Counted from the first letter of the stretch, positions 7,704 through 17,539 are shown. The stretch is DNA of 64,000 nucleotides from Telmatospirillum sp. J64-1 (GCF_006980715.1 NZ_SBHN01000018.1:1-64000), one strand, 5' to 3'. Made by a program: numbers and translations. The notes: a model not told the origin generated them from the sequence alone.

Positions 7704-8744
7704 TCAGGCCGAGGGCGCCACGGTCAGCCGGGGCATCACCTTGTCGGCGATCAGTTCCAGGCTGCGGATCATTTCCTCGCGCTCCAACCCGCCGCCGCCG
7801 GGCATGATGCAGACGCGGTCCAGGCCCGAGGCCTGCAAGCCCTCCAGACGCTCGCCGACATGCTCGGGCGTGCCGACGGCGGCTAGGCCCAGGGCTTCGA
7901 GCGCCGGCAGGGTCAGCATCCGCTCTAGCAACGGCCCCACCCAGGCCACCGCGCGGTAATGGTCGTAATCCTCGACCTCGCTCAGCAGCAGGGGACGGGA
8001 AAGCGCGAAGATCTGGCGGAACAGCCACAACACGCCCCGTCCCGCCCGACGCCGGGCCCGGCGCTGGTCGAGGTCGCAATGCACCGCCAGGGTGAAGGCG
8101 CCGCGCCCGCCCGGCCACAGCTTGCGGTACCGGTTGAGGTCGGCGCGGACCATCGGCCAGGGCTTGAACGGCCCGGCCAGGACATTGAGCTTCCACGCCG
8201 CCGCCATGTCGAAGCTCTCGGGCGCCCCGGCGGCCAGCCAGGCCTCGTCGGCGAGGTCCGGACGCGGCGCCGGGCGCAGGTCGAAGAACTGGCCCTCGCG
8301 TACGAAACCGCCCCGGCGCAGGATGCTGCGCACCTCGCCCAGGCGTTCCGCCAGCAATTTCCGGCTGTCCTCGGGGCGCACGCCGAAGCCTTGCAGCTCG
8401 ACCGGGGCCAGCCCGCGCCCCGCGCCCCACAACACCCGCCCGTCCGACAGCAGGTCCAGGGTGGACAGACGTTCCGCCACCCGCACCGGCTCGTGGATGG
8501 GCAAAGGCACGATCCCGAAGCCCAGGCCGATGCGGCTGGTCTCGCGCGCCAGCGCGGCCAGCAGCATGTCGGGGCAGGAGGCATGGGAATAGTGGTCGAG
8601 AAAGTGATGTTCCGCGACCCAAATGGCATCGAAGCCCAGGCAATCGGCGGCGCGGGCCAGGGCCAGTCCGTCCTCGACCATTTCCGCAAGAGACCGCTCA
8701 TCGCCGGGGGGCGTCGCGAAATCGAGCAGCAGATCGATTTTCAT
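7704..8744 (-). CDS. luciferase-like (LLM class) flavin-dependent monooxygenase
   Basis: The 346-residue protein has the bacterial-luciferase TIM-barrel pattern: FDAIWVAEHHF near residue 40, the RVAERLSTLDLLSDGR segment near residue 90 and the AVGTPEHVGERL motif toward the C-terminus. Members use reduced flavin and O2 to oxidize varied substrates, so the substrate cannot be named. The ATG at 8744 gives the family N-terminus; a longer frame upstream has no similarity. Whether it acts with the adjacent sulfur genes is unknown. Confidence 0.8.
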   Translation of the reverse strand: MKIDLLLDFATPPGDERSLAEMVEDGLALARAADCLGFDAIWVAEHHFLDHYSHASCPDMLLAALARETSRIGLGFGIVPLPIHEPVRVAERLSTLDLLSDGRVLWGAGRGLAPVELQGFGVRPEDSRKLLAERLGEVRSILRRGGFVREGQFFDLRPAPRPDLADEAWLAAGAPESFDMAAAWKLNVLAGPFKPWPMVRADLNRYRKLWPGGRGAFTLAVHCDLDQRRARRRAGRGVLWLFRQIFALSRPLLLSEVEDYDHYRAVAWVGPLLERMLTLPALEALGLAAVGTPEHVGERLEGLQASGLDRVCIMPGGGGLEREEMIRSLELIADKVMPRLTVAPSA

Positions 8745-8955
8745 GACAGGCCGTTCCACTCTTAGAATAAGCGCCCGCCGAGGAAGGGCAACGTTACGAT
8801 ATGTTCGACCGGCGCCGCCGACAAGGCACCCTCCTTTGTCTATGACCAATGCACCGCCGATGTTGCAGTGCAATAAAACCGGCGACAGCAAAGCATTGGG
8901 CAACATCCTCCGTCTGCGGTTATATTTCCCTTTCCTTGTCATCGCGAGACAGAGC

Positions 8956-9483
8956 ATGAGCCACGACCGCCCGAACCCTTGCGACACCGCCGCCCCTCCT
9001 CCTGCCGCCGCACGCGGACGGTCGGGACGGACATGGCTGGTGGTTCTGGACGACACCGAGGAAATGGGCGCCGCCCTGCGCTTCGCCATCCGCCGGGCCG
9101 AGCATACCGGCGGGCGCGTGGCCCTGCTTCACGTGGTCGAACATGCCGATCTGGGACCGTTCTTCGGCGTGCGCGACATCATGGAGGCGGAAGCGCGGGA
9201 AGAGGCCGAACGCCTGCTGCATCGCTGGGCCGAACATATCAACGGCCATACCGGCGAATTCCCCGCCCTGTATCTGCGCGAAGGCGATCCCCTGGACCAA
9301 TTGCTGCGCCTGATCGACGAGGAACCGAGCATCAGCGTCCTGGTCCTCGCCGCCGGGACCGAACCGGGCGGGCCGGGGCCCCTCATCACCGCCCTGACCG
9401 GCAAGCATTCCAGCCGCCTGCGCATCCCCCTGACCATCCTGCCCGGCTGCCTCAGCAACGAAGAGATCGACGCCCTGACCTGA
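8956..9483 (+). CDS. universal stress protein family protein
   Basis: The 175-residue protein has one UspA domain after a 25-residue Pro/Ala-rich N-terminus. The first strand reads TWLVVLDDTEE and the C-terminal nucleotide-loop region GTEPGGPGPL is poorer in the usual Gly-x2-Gly-x9-Gly-Ser spacing, so ATP binding is uncertain. It is followed after 11 nt by a GNAT gene, probably in one transcript. Confidence 0.78.
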   Translation: MSHDRPNPCDTAAPPPAAARGRSGRTWLVVLDDTEEMGAALRFAIRRAEHTGGRVALLHVVEHADLGPFFGVRDIMEAEAREEAERLLHRWAEHINGHTGEFPALYLREGDPLDQLLRLIDEEPSISVLVLAAGTEPGGPGPLITALTGKHSSRLRIPLTILPGCLSNEEIDALT

Positions 9484-9494
9484 GGCAGCGGACC

Positions 9495-9935
9495 GTGACG
9501 ACGTTCACCCTGCGGGAGTCCTCTCCCGACGATACCGACGAATTGTTCCGCATCTGGCTCGCCGCCGTGCGTGCCACCCATGATTTCGTGGCGGAAGAGG
9601 ATATCAGCTTCTACGCGCAAATGGTCCGCGCCCATTACCTGCCGAACAACAGGTTCACGCTGGCCGAAAGCGACCGCCGCATCCTGGGTTTCATAGGGCT
9701 GAGCGGGCACAAGATCCTTTCCCTCTTCGTCGATCCCGCCTGGCACGGGCGGGGCGTGGGGCGGCGGCTGATCGACGAAGCCCGCCGGCACCATCCCACC
9801 CTGCTGGTCGACGTCAACGAACAGAACCACCGGGCGCGCGCCTTCTATGCCCGGCTGGGTTTCGAGCAGATCGGCCGCTCCCCCGTCGACGAGGCGGGCC
9901 GCCCCTATCCCCTTCTGCATCTCGTTTCCCGATAA
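9495..9935 (+). CDS. GNAT-family N-acetyltransferase
   Basis: The 146-residue protein has the acetyl-CoA loop in FVDPAWHGRGVGRRL (motif A, near residue 84) and the C-terminal ARAFYARLGFEQIG signature. The substrate cannot be told from sequence. A GTG start at 9495 is chosen; it lies 11 nt after the Usp stop and the N-terminal TLRESSPDD aligns with GNAT starts. Confidence 0.82.
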   Translation: MTTFTLRESSPDDTDELFRIWLAAVRATHDFVAEEDISFYAQMVRAHYLPNNRFTLAESDRRILGFIGLSGHKILSLFVDPAWHGRGVGRRLIDEARRHHPTLLVDVNEQNHRARAFYARLGFEQIGRSPVDEAGRPYPLLHLVSR

Positions 9936-10070
9936 TCCCGCTTTGCACTTTGGTATAGCGCAACAAATCACTTGCGCATGCCTTTCGTCGATGCGAATTT
10001 AACGCAGCAATTAAGCGTTATTAAGCTATTACACGTGGTTTATGTGTTAAATCACGAAGGAGGCTACCCA

Positions 10071-10379
10071 ATGCTCATCGTCAAGGCTGCCCTGCCCTTG
10101 GCGGCCGCGCTGCTCCTGGCTGCCCAGATGCCCGCCGCCGCGCAAGGACCGCAGGATCGTTCCGCCCTTCTTGCCGACACCTGCGCCGGCTGCCACGGCC
10201 CCGACGGCAACAGCACCGGCGCCATTCCCGCCATCCGGGGCCAGGATGCCCAGGCGATCGAGCAGGCGCTGCTCGCCTTCAAGAGCGAAGCCCGCGAGGG
10301 CAGCGTCATGAACCGCATCGCCAAGGGCTATACGGACGACGAGATCGCCCTGATCGCCCGCTATCTCGGCCGCAAGTGA
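10071..10379 (+). CDS. fccA: monoheme cytochrome c subunit of flavocytochrome c (FccA-like)
   Basis: The 102-residue protein has a Sec signal peptide ending near AAAQG and a single heme c site CAGCH at about residue 43, with a Met downstream ([10 protein letters not shown]) that may be the sixth ligand. It sits 11 nt before the flavoprotein subunit, so it likely takes electrons from sulfide oxidation in the periplasm. AAGGAGG precedes the ATG at 10071. A longer upstream reading frame was rejected because the signal peptide would be internal. Confidence 0.85.
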   Translation: MLIVKAALPLAAALLLAAQMPAAAQGPQDRSALLADTCAGCHGPDGNSTGAIPAIRGQDAQAIEQALLAFKSEAREGSVMNRIAKGYTDDEIALIARYLGRK

Positions 10380-10390
10380 GGGAGACGGAC

Positions 10391-11677
10391 ATGAACGGCA
10401 TTTCCCGCAGGTCTTTCGGCCGCCTGGTCGGCGCCACCGGCGCCCTCTCCGCATTGGGCCTGGGCATCGGCACGGCCCGCGCCCAGGGCGGCAACGGCGC
10501 GCATGTGGTGGTCATCGGTGGCGGCTTCGGCGGCGCCACGGCAGCGCGCTATCTGCGCCGCCGGGACCCGTCCCTGCGCGTCACCCTGATCGAAGCCAAC
10601 CGCAGCTTCCATACCTGCCCCTTCAGCAACACCGTGCTGGCCGGCATCAACACGCTGGACTTCATCGAACAGGGCTATGACGGCCTGGAAGCCGCCGGCG
10701 TCACCGTGCTCCACGACCGCGCCACCGACATTGATCCCGTCAAGCGTAGCGTCACCACCCAGGGCGGCCAGACGCTGACCTATGACCGCCTGATCCTGTC
10801 GCCGGGCGTGGACATGAAATGGGGCGCCATCGAAGGCTATGACGAGGCCGCCGCCGAGATCATGCCTCATGCCTGGAAGGCCGGTCCGCAGACCGCCCTG
10901 CTGCGCAGCCAGCTCGAAGCCATGGAAGACGGCGGCCTGGTGATCATCGCCCCACCGGCCAATCCCTTCCGCTGCCCGCCCGGCCCCTATGAGCGCGCGG
11001 CCCTGATCGCCCATTACCTGAAGACCCACAAGCCCCGCTCGAAGATCCTGATCCTCGATGCCAAGGACAACTTCTCCAAGCAGGGCCTGTTCACCGAGGG
11101 CTGGAAGGCGCTCTACGGCGACATGATCGAATGGGTCTCGGCCAGCCAGGGCGGCAAGGTCCTACAGGTCGATACCCAGGCCATGAGCGTCGAGACCGAT
11201 TTCGACACCCATCAGGCCGCCGTCATCAACATCATCCCGCCGCAGAAGGCAGGCGTCATCGCCGAGGCCGCCGGCGTGACCAACGAAACCGGCTTCTGCC
11301 CGGTCGATCCCGTCACCTTCGAATCGACCCTGCAGAAGGGCATCCACGTGATCGGCGACGCCTGCATCGCCGGCACCATGCCCAAGTCCGGCTATTCGGC
11401 CAACAGCCAGGGCAAGGCCGTCGCCGCGGCGGTGCTGGCCCTGCTCGGCGATGCCGAACCGGCCGCGCCGTCCTTCATCAACACCTGCTACAGCCTGCTG
11501 GGGCCGGAATACGGCGTGTCGGTGGCCGGCGTCTATCATGTCGCCGAGGGCAAGATCGCCGATGTCGAGGGGGCGGGCGGCCTCAGCCCGGCCAATGCCC
11601 CGGCTTCGCTGCGCAAGCAGGAGGCCGAATATACCTACGGCTGGTACGACAGCATCACCCGCGACATCTGGGGCTGA
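10391..11677 (+). CDS. fccB: flavocytochrome c sulfide dehydrogenase, flavoprotein subunit
   Basis: The 428-residue periplasmic flavoprotein oxidizes sulfide and passes electrons to the cytochrome subunit. It has a Tat signal ([10 protein letters not shown]), the FAD motif [17 protein letters not shown], and two redox cysteines in FHTCPFSNT and TGFCPVDP. The FAD-tail motif [15 protein letters not shown] and the C-terminal FCSD segment around SYSL to GWYDSI are present. A terminator follows at 11701. Confidence 0.92.
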   Translation: MNGISRRSFGRLVGATGALSALGLGIGTARAQGGNGAHVVVIGGGFGGATAARYLRRRDPSLRVTLIEANRSFHTCPFSNTVLAGINTLDFIEQGYDGLEAAGVTVLHDRATDIDPVKRSVTTQGGQTLTYDRLILSPGVDMKWGAIEGYDEAAAEIMPHAWKAGPQTALLRSQLEAMEDGGLVIIAPPANPFRCPPGPYERAALIAHYLKTHKPRSKILILDAKDNFSKQGLFTEGWKALYGDMIEWVSASQGGKVLQVDTQAMSVETDFDTHQAAVINIIPPQKAGVIAEAAGVTNETGFCPVDPVTFESTLQKGIHVIGDACIAGTMPKSGYSANSQGKAVAAAVLALLGDAEPAAPSFINTCYSLLGPEYGVSVAGVYHVAEGKIADVEGAGGLSPANAPASLRKQEAEYTYGWYDSITRDIWG

Positions 11678-11700
11678 TTCCTTCGCCTGCCTTACCTCAA

Positions 11701-11728
11701 GGGCTCCGCCGATGGCGGAGCCCTTTTT
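11701..11728 (+). terminator. Rho-independent terminator after fccB
   Basis: A perfect 10-bp stem (GGGCTCCGCC with GGCGGAGCCC) around a 3-nt loop is followed by TTTTT. It lies 24 nt after the fccB stop. Confidence 0.88.
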
Positions 11729-11807
11729 CTTTGCCGCTCCGGGAACCTTCACTATAGTGAAAGCAGGCGCGGAACTTCCGCCGCGCCGTCCTGAGGCGAG
11801 TGATCCC

Positions 11808-12239
11808 ATGCCCCAGCCCGCGCACGAGGTCATCGACATCCTGCTGGTCGAGGATAATCCGGGCGATGCCCGCCTCGCCGAAGAGGCTCTGAAGGAAGGG
11901 CAGCTTGCCACCCGCCTGCATGTGGCGCAGGACGGTGTCGAAGCCATGGCCTTCCTGCAGGACAGCGCCTCTCCCCGTCCCCATCTGATCCTCCTCGACC
12001 TCAACCTGCCCCGCAAGGACGGCCGCCAGGTCCTGGCCGAGTTGAAGGAAGACCCGCATCTGCGCCGCATTCCCGTGGTGGTGCTGACCACCTCGCAGGC
12101 CGAACAGGACATCCTGCGCAGCTACGACCTGCACGCCAATTGCTTCATCACCAAGCCCGTGGACCTGGATCAATTCATCACCGTGATCCGGGCCATCGAG
12201 GATTTCTGGTGCAAGATCGTGATCCTGCCGCCGCGCTGA
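11808..12239 (+). CDS. single-domain response regulator (Rcp1-like)
   Basis: The 143-residue protein is one receiver domain with acidic pocket residues in LLVEDNPGD, the phosphoacceptor Asp in [11 protein letters not shown], the Thr in VVLTTS and the Lys in FITKPVDL. The NPGDARL variant and insertion pattern match regulators that pair with bacteriophytochrome-type or CheA-independent kinases. No output domain is present and no kinase lies next to it. The start is set by ATG 11808, upstream sequence being non-coding. Confidence 0.87.
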   Translation: MPQPAHEVIDILLVEDNPGDARLAEEALKEGQLATRLHVAQDGVEAMAFLQDSASPRPHLILLDLNLPRKDGRQVLAELKEDPHLRRIPVVVLTTSQAEQDILRSYDLHANCFITKPVDLDQFITVIRAIEDFWCKIVILPPR

Positions 12240-12282
12240 CCGCGCGCCGCCTTCTTCTTTCCAGACTACAGGAGCTGCTTGC

Positions 12283-13101
12283 ATGAAACTGGTGCGTTTC
12301 GGACCCAAGGGCGCGGAAAAGCCCGGCCTGATCGATTCCCAAGGGAAGCTGCGCGACCTGTCCGCCCGCTGCGGGGATATCCGCGCCGACGGCCTTGATG
12401 CCCTGCGCGGCCTGGACGAAGCGTCACTGCCGCTGGTCGAGGGCAATCCCCGCCTCGGCCTGCCCCTCTCGGGCATCGGCAACCTGCTCTGCATCGGCCT
12501 GAACTACCGCGACCATGCCGCCGAAGCCGGACTCGCCCTGCCGTCCGAACCGGTGGTCTTCAGCAAGCACAGTTCCGCCCTGGCCGGTCCCTATGACGAC
12601 CTCACCCTGCCGCCCGGCTCGAAGAAAAGCGACTGGGAAGTGGAACTGGCCGTCGTCATCGGCCGTGCCGCCTGGCAGGTTCCGGAAGCGGACGCGCTGT
12701 CCCATGTCGCCGGCTATATGCTGGCCAACGACCTGTCCGAGCGCGATTTCCAGATCGAACGCGGCGGCCAGTGGATCAAGGGCAAATCCGCCCCGGGCTT
12801 CTGCCCGCTGGGCCCCTGGCTGGTGACGGCGGACGAAATCCCCGATCCCCAGGCCCTGCGCCTGTGGCTGTCGGTCAACGGCACGAAAAGACAGGACGGC
12901 TCGACCGCCGACATGGTCTTCAGCGTCGCCACCATCGTCAGCTATCTCAGCCGCTTCATGGAATTGCAGCCCGGCGACGTCATCTGCACCGGCACCCCCG
13001 CCGGGGTCGGCCTGGGATGCGGCATCTTCCTGAAGGAAGGCGACGAAATGGTCCTGGGCGCCGACGGCCTGGGCGAGCAGCGGATCAGGGTGAAGGGCTG
13101 A
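12283..13101 (+). CDS. fumarylacetoacetate hydrolase family protein
   Basis: The 272-residue protein has the FAH fold metal and catalytic segments: CIGLNYRDHAAE near residue 70, the acidic DWEVELAVVIGR near residue 118, and DVICTGTPAGVGLG near the C-terminus. Family members are 2-hydroxyhepta-2,4-dienedioate isomerases, acylpyruvases or oxaloacetate tautomerases, which cannot be separated here. It is convergent with the Fic gene with no gap. Confidence 0.85.
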   Translation: MKLVRFGPKGAEKPGLIDSQGKLRDLSARCGDIRADGLDALRGLDEASLPLVEGNPRLGLPLSGIGNLLCIGLNYRDHAAEAGLALPSEPVVFSKHSSALAGPYDDLTLPPGSKKSDWEVELAVVIGRAAWQVPEADALSHVAGYMLANDLSERDFQIERGGQWIKGKSAPGFCPLGPWLVTADEIPDPQALRLWLSVNGTKRQDGSTADMVFSVATIVSYLSRFMELQPGDVICTGTPAGVGLGCGIFLKEGDEMVLGADGLGEQRIRVKG

Positions 13102-14283
13102 TTACCCTTCCCCCTGGGCCGGGCTCCCGAAGGGACGGTTGAAGACGGCCAGAACCTCGGGCGCCGAGAACAGGCGGTTGCGGTGATATCCCGTCCGCTC
13201 GACCAGGATACCTGCCGCCACCAGGGCTTCGATCCCGCCATTGGCCGCCTGATAGCTGACATCCAGCAAGGCGGCCAGGCGGTTGACCGACAGGACCGGA
13301 TACTCGCCCAGCAGGTCGAGGGCCCGGTCCGCCGCCGATTTTCTGCGGAAACGCCCTCGTTTCCGCCACAGCTCGGGCAGCCGCGACAAGGCTGCCCGGC
13401 TTTCCTGCACCTCCTCCACCGAAGCCGTGATCGCATCGGCCAGAAAGCCGATCAGGGGCGCCCAGTCGAGGCGCTGCTGGGCCAGTTTCAGGCCCTCCAG
13501 ATAGCGTCCCTTGTGCGCCTCGATATAGGGCGACAGGTAAAGCGGCACATGGCCGTCCGCCGCCATCATCAAAGGCAGCAGCAGGCGCCCCACCCGGCCA
13601 TTTCCGTCGCGGAAAGGATGCACCGCCTCGAAATGGGCATGGGCCAGGGCCATGCGCGTGATCAGGCTCTGATATTGCTGCATGCCCTCGCAACGCAGGT
13701 AATCCACCTGATCTTCCATGCAGGCCTCGACATCTTCGGGCGGCGGCGGGTTGAAGACCGAACGGCTGATATCCCCACTGCCGCCGATCCAGACCACTCG
13801 GTCGCGGAATCTCCCCGGCTCGTCCTCGTAATCCGGATCGTCGGCCATCACCGCCCGATGAAGCTGGCGGATCAGATCCAGGCTGAAGGCCCCATGGGCC
13901 TGGGGTCTCACCACCTCCAGCGCTTCTTCCAGCGCCAGGGCGTAGCTGCGCACCTGCCGCGCCTCCGCCGTCCCTGCTTCGTTCCCTTCCTCCACCATCA
14001 GCAATTCGTCCAAGGTGCTGTGGGTGCCTTCGATCGACGAAGAGGAGACGGCTTCCCGGCGGGTCAGGATGCGGCTGATCATGAAGGGATCGCGCAAATC
14101 CCTGGCAAGGGCATCGGCCCGTGCAATAGCCGCGATGGCGGCTTCATGTCGGCCCGCTACCGGCAGGACGGAAACACTTTCCTCCGGCGGCGGCAAGGGC
14201 ACCACGCCGTAATGCGCCGCGAAAGGCGGCGGCAGGCGTTTCAGCCGAGCCTGAACCCGGCCCACCAAATCGGGACGGTGCAT
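13102..14283 (-). CDS. Fic-family AMP transferase with C-terminal winged helix
   Basis: The 393-residue protein has an N-terminal Fic-N region with the inhibitory-helix motif SSSIEG near residue 80, the catalytic loop HPFRDGNGRVGR near residue 215 that uses His for nucleotidyl transfer, and a C-terminal winged-helix domain (about residues 320-380, SVNRLAALLDVSYQAA). This layout is common in stand-alone, self-inhibited Fic proteins. The winged helix and the palindrome just upstream suggest self-regulation. Its target is not known. Confidence 0.88.
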   Translation of the reverse strand: MHRPDLVGRVQARLKRLPPPFAAHYGVVPLPPPEESVSVLPVAGRHEAAIAAIARADALARDLRDPFMISRILTRREAVSSSSIEGTHSTLDELLMVEEGNEAGTAEARQVRSYALALEEALEVVRPQAHGAFSLDLIRQLHRAVMADDPDYEDEPGRFRDRVVWIGGSGDISRSVFNPPPPEDVEACMEDQVDYLRCEGMQQYQSLITRMALAHAHFEAVHPFRDGNGRVGRLLLPLMMAADGHVPLYLSPYIEAHKGRYLEGLKLAQQRLDWAPLIGFLADAITASVEEVQESRAALSRLPELWRKRGRFRRKSAADRALDLLGEYPVLSVNRLAALLDVSYQAANGGIEALVAAGILVERTGYHRNRLFSAPEVLAVFNRPFGSPAQGEG

Positions 14284-14286
14284 CGC

Positions 14287-14352
14287 GTAACCTTGAACAA
14301 GAGGCAGCCCTGGCCATCCTTGTTAAAGGTTATGCGCATAACCTTCAACAAG
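14287..14352. promoter_or_regulatory. palindromic operator and extra half-site upstream of the Fic gene
   Basis: Positions 14319-14352 form a 34-bp palindrome with one mismatch; its centre AAGGTTATGCGCATAACCTT is perfect. A third copy of the half-site (GTAACCTTGAACAAG) lies at 14287-14301, only 4 nt upstream of the Fic start codon. The layout is that of a two-site autoregulatory operator. Confidence 0.65.
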
Positions 14353-14509
14353 ACTCCGCGCCTCCCCTCCATATTCAAGTTTAGCCCGGTTCAGGACGTT
14401 CCGCCGGGGCTGCGAATCCGGACATATTTCCCTCCTTCCCGTGGTGGTTTATTGCATTCCCTTGGGCATTGGGGGTAGCTTTCGGGATATCGCAACAGGA
14501 AGAGTTCGC

Positions 14510-15862
14510 ATGCGCCCCGACCTTGCGGCAAAATACGACCTGCGCGTCCCGCGCTACACCTCCTATCCCACTGCGCCCCATTTCAACGCAACCGTGGATG
14601 CGGCGCGCTATGACGGCTGGCTGGCGGAGTTGCCGCCCGAGACCGAGCTGTCGCTCTACCTGCATATCGCCTATTGCGCCGAAATGTGCTGGTTCTGCGG
14701 CTGCCACACCAAGATCAGCAAGAAATACGCTCCCGTAGCCGATTACATGGACGCCCTGTGGCGTGAGATCGACATGGTCGCCGAGCGCCTGCCCGCGCGC
14801 ATGGCCGCCCGCCATGTCCATTTCGGCGGCGGCAGCCCGACCGTTCTGGCGCCCGAGGATTTCGTCAAGACGCTGGACATCCTGCGCCGCAACTTCCTGA
14901 TCAAGCCGGACGCGGAAATCGCCGTCGAACTCGATCCGCGCACCGCCGACGAGGCCTATGTGAAGGCCATGGCCGAGGCCGGAGTCACCCGCGCCTCAAT
15001 CGGCGTGCAGGACTTCAATCCGGTGGTGCAGAAGGCGATCAACCGCATCCAGCCCTACGAAGTGACCGAGCGCGTCATCAACTGGCTGCGCGCCGAGGGG
15101 GTGTCGCAGATCAACATGGACTTGGTCTATGGCCTGCCCCATCAGACGGTCGACAGCCTGATGGAAACCATCGACCAGGGCGTCGGCCTGGCGCCGCGCC
15201 GCATCTCGCTCTTCGGCTACGCCCATGTGCCGTGGATGAAAAGCCATCAGCGCCTGATTCCCGAAGACGCCCTGCCCGGTATCGAGGAACGCTGGCAGCA
15301 ATACGAGGCCGCCACCCAGCGCTTGGTGGATCGGGGCTATGTCGCCGTCGGCCTCGATCACTTCGCCGCACCCGACGATCCGCTGGCCGTCGCCCTGGCC
15401 GAGAAGCGCCTGCACCGCAACTTCCAGGGCTACACCACCGATTCGGCGGAAGTGCTGATCGGCTTCGGCGCCTCGGCCATCGGTTCCCTGCCCCAGGGCT
15501 ATGTCGCCAATGAAGGCAGCGTGACGGCCTATAAGCGCATGATCCGCGACGAGAACCGCCTGACCGTGGTGCGCGGCATCGCCGTCACGCCCGACGACCT
15601 GCTGCGCCGCGAGATCATCGAACGCCTGATGTGCGACCTGTCGGTGGATGTGGACGTCATCGCCGCCCGCCACGGCGCCTCGGGCGATGATTTCGAGGAG
15701 GATCTGGACCGCCTCGCCCCCCTGCTGGCCGACGGCCTCGTGATCCGCGACGGCCATCGCATCGCCGTCACCGAGGAAGGCCGTCCGCTGGTCCGTGCCG
15801 CCGCCGCCGTCTTCGACCGCTATCTTCAGGCGGGCGAAAAGCGGCACAGCAAGGCGGTGTAA
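14510..15862 (+). CDS. hemN: oxygen-independent coproporphyrinogen III oxidase
   Basis: This radical-SAM enzyme converts coproporphyrinogen III to protoporphyrinogen IX in heme synthesis when O2 is low. The 450-residue protein has the HemN iron-sulfur motif CAEMCWFCGCH (Cx3Cx2CxC) near residue 60, and the N-terminal VPRYTSYPTAPHF signature. The ATG at 14510 follows ACAGGAAGAG. It is divergent from the Fic gene. No clear FNR box was found upstream. Confidence 0.93.
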   Translation: MRPDLAAKYDLRVPRYTSYPTAPHFNATVDAARYDGWLAELPPETELSLYLHIAYCAEMCWFCGCHTKISKKYAPVADYMDALWREIDMVAERLPARMAARHVHFGGGSPTVLAPEDFVKTLDILRRNFLIKPDAEIAVELDPRTADEAYVKAMAEAGVTRASIGVQDFNPVVQKAINRIQPYEVTERVINWLRAEGVSQINMDLVYGLPHQTVDSLMETIDQGVGLAPRRISLFGYAHVPWMKSHQRLIPEDALPGIEERWQQYEAATQRLVDRGYVAVGLDHFAAPDDPLAVALAEKRLHRNFQGYTTDSAEVLIGFGASAIGSLPQGYVANEGSVTAYKRMIRDENRLTVVRGIAVTPDDLLRREIIERLMCDLSVDVDVIAARHGASGDDFEEDLDRLAPLLADGLVIRDGHRIAVTEEGRPLVRAAAAVFDRYLQAGEKRHSKAV

Positions 15863-15921
15863 GGGAGATAAGACGCAGGGCGCCGCCCTGCATCGGCCCT
15901 TGGAACCCTTTTTGAGCGCTT

Positions 15922-16032
15922 GCCCATGCTTCGAGACGGCCCTGCGGGCCTCCTCAGCATGAGGTTTATGTGATTGATAAAGAATTAGCCTCACCCTGAG
16001 GAGCCGCCTTGGCGGCGTCTCGAAGGGCGGAC
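15922..16032. repeat. inverted pair of palindromic intergenic repeats
   Basis: Two units face each other across an AT-rich spacer. The first has outer arms ATGCT/AGCAT and inner stem GGCCC/GGGCC; the second has ACCCT/AGGGC and inner stem CCGCC/GGCGG. It fills most of the space between hemN and lpd. Confidence 0.8.
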
Positions 16033-16076
16033 CAAGAAACGGGGTTCGGGATCCCAGGGCGCGGGCAGCAGCCCGC

Positions 16077-16113
16077 ATAAAAAACAACGGGGCGGCTCGC
16101 TTGAGCCGCCCCG
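16077..16113 (-). terminator. terminator of the mdh-suc-lpd operon
   Basis: A perfect 11-bp GC stem (16088-16098 with 16103-16113) is followed on the minus strand by a run of T residues (A-rich at 16078-16087 on the plus strand). It lies 26 nt after the lpd stop. Confidence 0.85.
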
Positions 16114-16138
16114 CTTTCTTTTGCGATGAGACGCGAGA

Positions 16139-17539
16139 TCACATGTGGATCGCGCGGCCATCCACGGCCAGGGCCGCTTCCTTGACCGCCTCGCCCAGGC
16201 CCGGATGGGCATGGCAGGTGCGGGCGATGTCTTCGGCGGCAGCGCTGAATTCCACGCCCAGCACGATCTCGGCGATCAGGTCGCCAGCCATCGGGCCGAT
16301 GATGTGGCCACCGAGGATGCGGTCGGTCTTGGCATCGGCCAGGATCTTCACGAAACCGTCGGCGTCGTCATTGGCGCGGGCACGGGAATTGGCCATGAAG
16401 GGGAACTTGCCCACCTTGTAGGCCACGCCCTGCTGCTTCAGCTGCTCTTCCGTGGCACCGACCGTGGCCACTTCCGGCCAGGTGTAGACGACCGAGGGAA
16501 TGGCCTCGTAATTCACATGGCCGTGCTGACCGGCCAGGATTTCCGCCACTGCCACGCCTTCTTCCTCGGCCTTGTGGGCGAGCATGGCGCCGCCGATCAC
16601 GTCACCGATGGCATAGACGCCCGGCACGTTGGTGCGGAAGTGGTTGTCGACCTGTACGAAGCCGCGCTCAACCCGCACGCCCACGTCTTCCAGGCCCAGG
16701 CCTTCGGTATAGGGACGGCGGCCGATGGCGACCAGCACCACTTCGGCCTCGATCTTCTCGGCATCGCCGCCGGCGGCGGGCTCGACCGTCAGGGTCACGC
16801 CGCTGTCGGAGGATTCCGCGCTGGTGACCTTGGTCTTCAGGCGGAACTTCATGCCCTGCTTCTCCAGGATGCGCTGCATCTGCTTGGAAACTTCACCGTC
16901 GAAGGGCGGCAGGGCGCGGTCGAGATATTCGATCACGGTGACTTCGGCACCCAGGCGGCGCCACACCGAGCCCAGTTCCAGACCGATGACGCCCGCGCCG
17001 ATGACGACCATGGACTTCGGCACGCTGGACAGGGCCAGGGCGCCGGTCGAGGAGACGATGCGCTTCTCGTCGATGGTCACGCCCGGCAGCGGGGTGACGT
17101 CCGAGCCGGTGGCGATGACGATGTTCTTGGCCTGCAGGGTCTGCTCGCCGTCCTGGCCGGTGACGATCACCTTGTTGCCGGCGGCGATGCGGCCCGAGCC
17201 GACCACATAGGTCACCTTGTTCTTCTTGAACAGGCCCTCGATGCCCTTGGTCAGGCCGGAGACGACCTTGTCCTTGCGGCCCATCATCGCGGCGAGGTCG
17301 AGTTCCAGCTGGCCGACCTTGATGCCGTGCTGGGCGAATTCATGCCCGGCGGCTTCGAAGTGATGCGAAGACTGCAACAGCGCCTTCGACGGAATGCAGC
17401 CGACATTGAGGCAGGTGCCGCCGAGCGCCCCGCGTTTTTCGACGCAGGCGGTCTTCAGGCCCAATTGCGCCGCGCGGATCGCCGCCACATAACCACCCGG
17501 GCCGCCGCCGATAACGACGAGGTCGAAAGTATCGCTCAT
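16139..17539 (-). CDS. lpd: dihydrolipoyl dehydrogenase (E3)
   Basis: The 466-residue flavoprotein reoxidizes dihydrolipoyl groups of 2-oxoglutarate dehydrogenase and related complexes. Seen are the FAD motif [13 protein letters not shown], the redox disulfide [13 protein letters not shown] near residue 43, the NAD motif [13 protein letters not shown] and the C-terminal His-Glu of CHAHPGLGE. It is the last gene of the operon, after sucB, so it is probably the E3 of the 2-oxoglutarate complex. Confidence 0.95.
   Translation of the reverse strand: MSDTFDLVVIGGGPGGYVAAIRAAQLGLKTACVEKRGALGGTCLNVGCIPSKALLQSSHHFEAAGHEFAQHGIKVGQLELDLAAMMGRKDKVVSGLTKGIEGLFKKNKVTYVVGSGRIAAGNKVIVTGQDGEQTLQAKNIVIATGSDVTPLPGVTIDEKRIVSSTGALALSSVPKSMVVIGAGVIGLELGSVWRRLGAEVTVIEYLDRALPPFDGEVSKQMQRILEKQGMKFRLKTKVTSAESSDSGVTLTVEPAAGGDAEKIEAEVVLVAIGRRPYTEGLGLEDVGVRVERGFVQVDNHFRTNVPGVYAIGDVIGGAMLAHKAEEEGVAVAEILAGQHGHVNYEAIPSVVYTWPEVATVGATEEQLKQQGVAYKVGKFPFMANSRARANDDADGFVKILADAKTDRILGGHIIGPMAGDLIAEIVLGVEFSAAAEDIARTCHAHPGLGEAVKEAALAVDGRAIHM

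Noticed and set aside
14284-14509. FNR or Anr box upstream of hemN
   Set aside because: No TTGAT-N4-ATCAA-like site was found; the strong palindrome there fits the Fic gene better.
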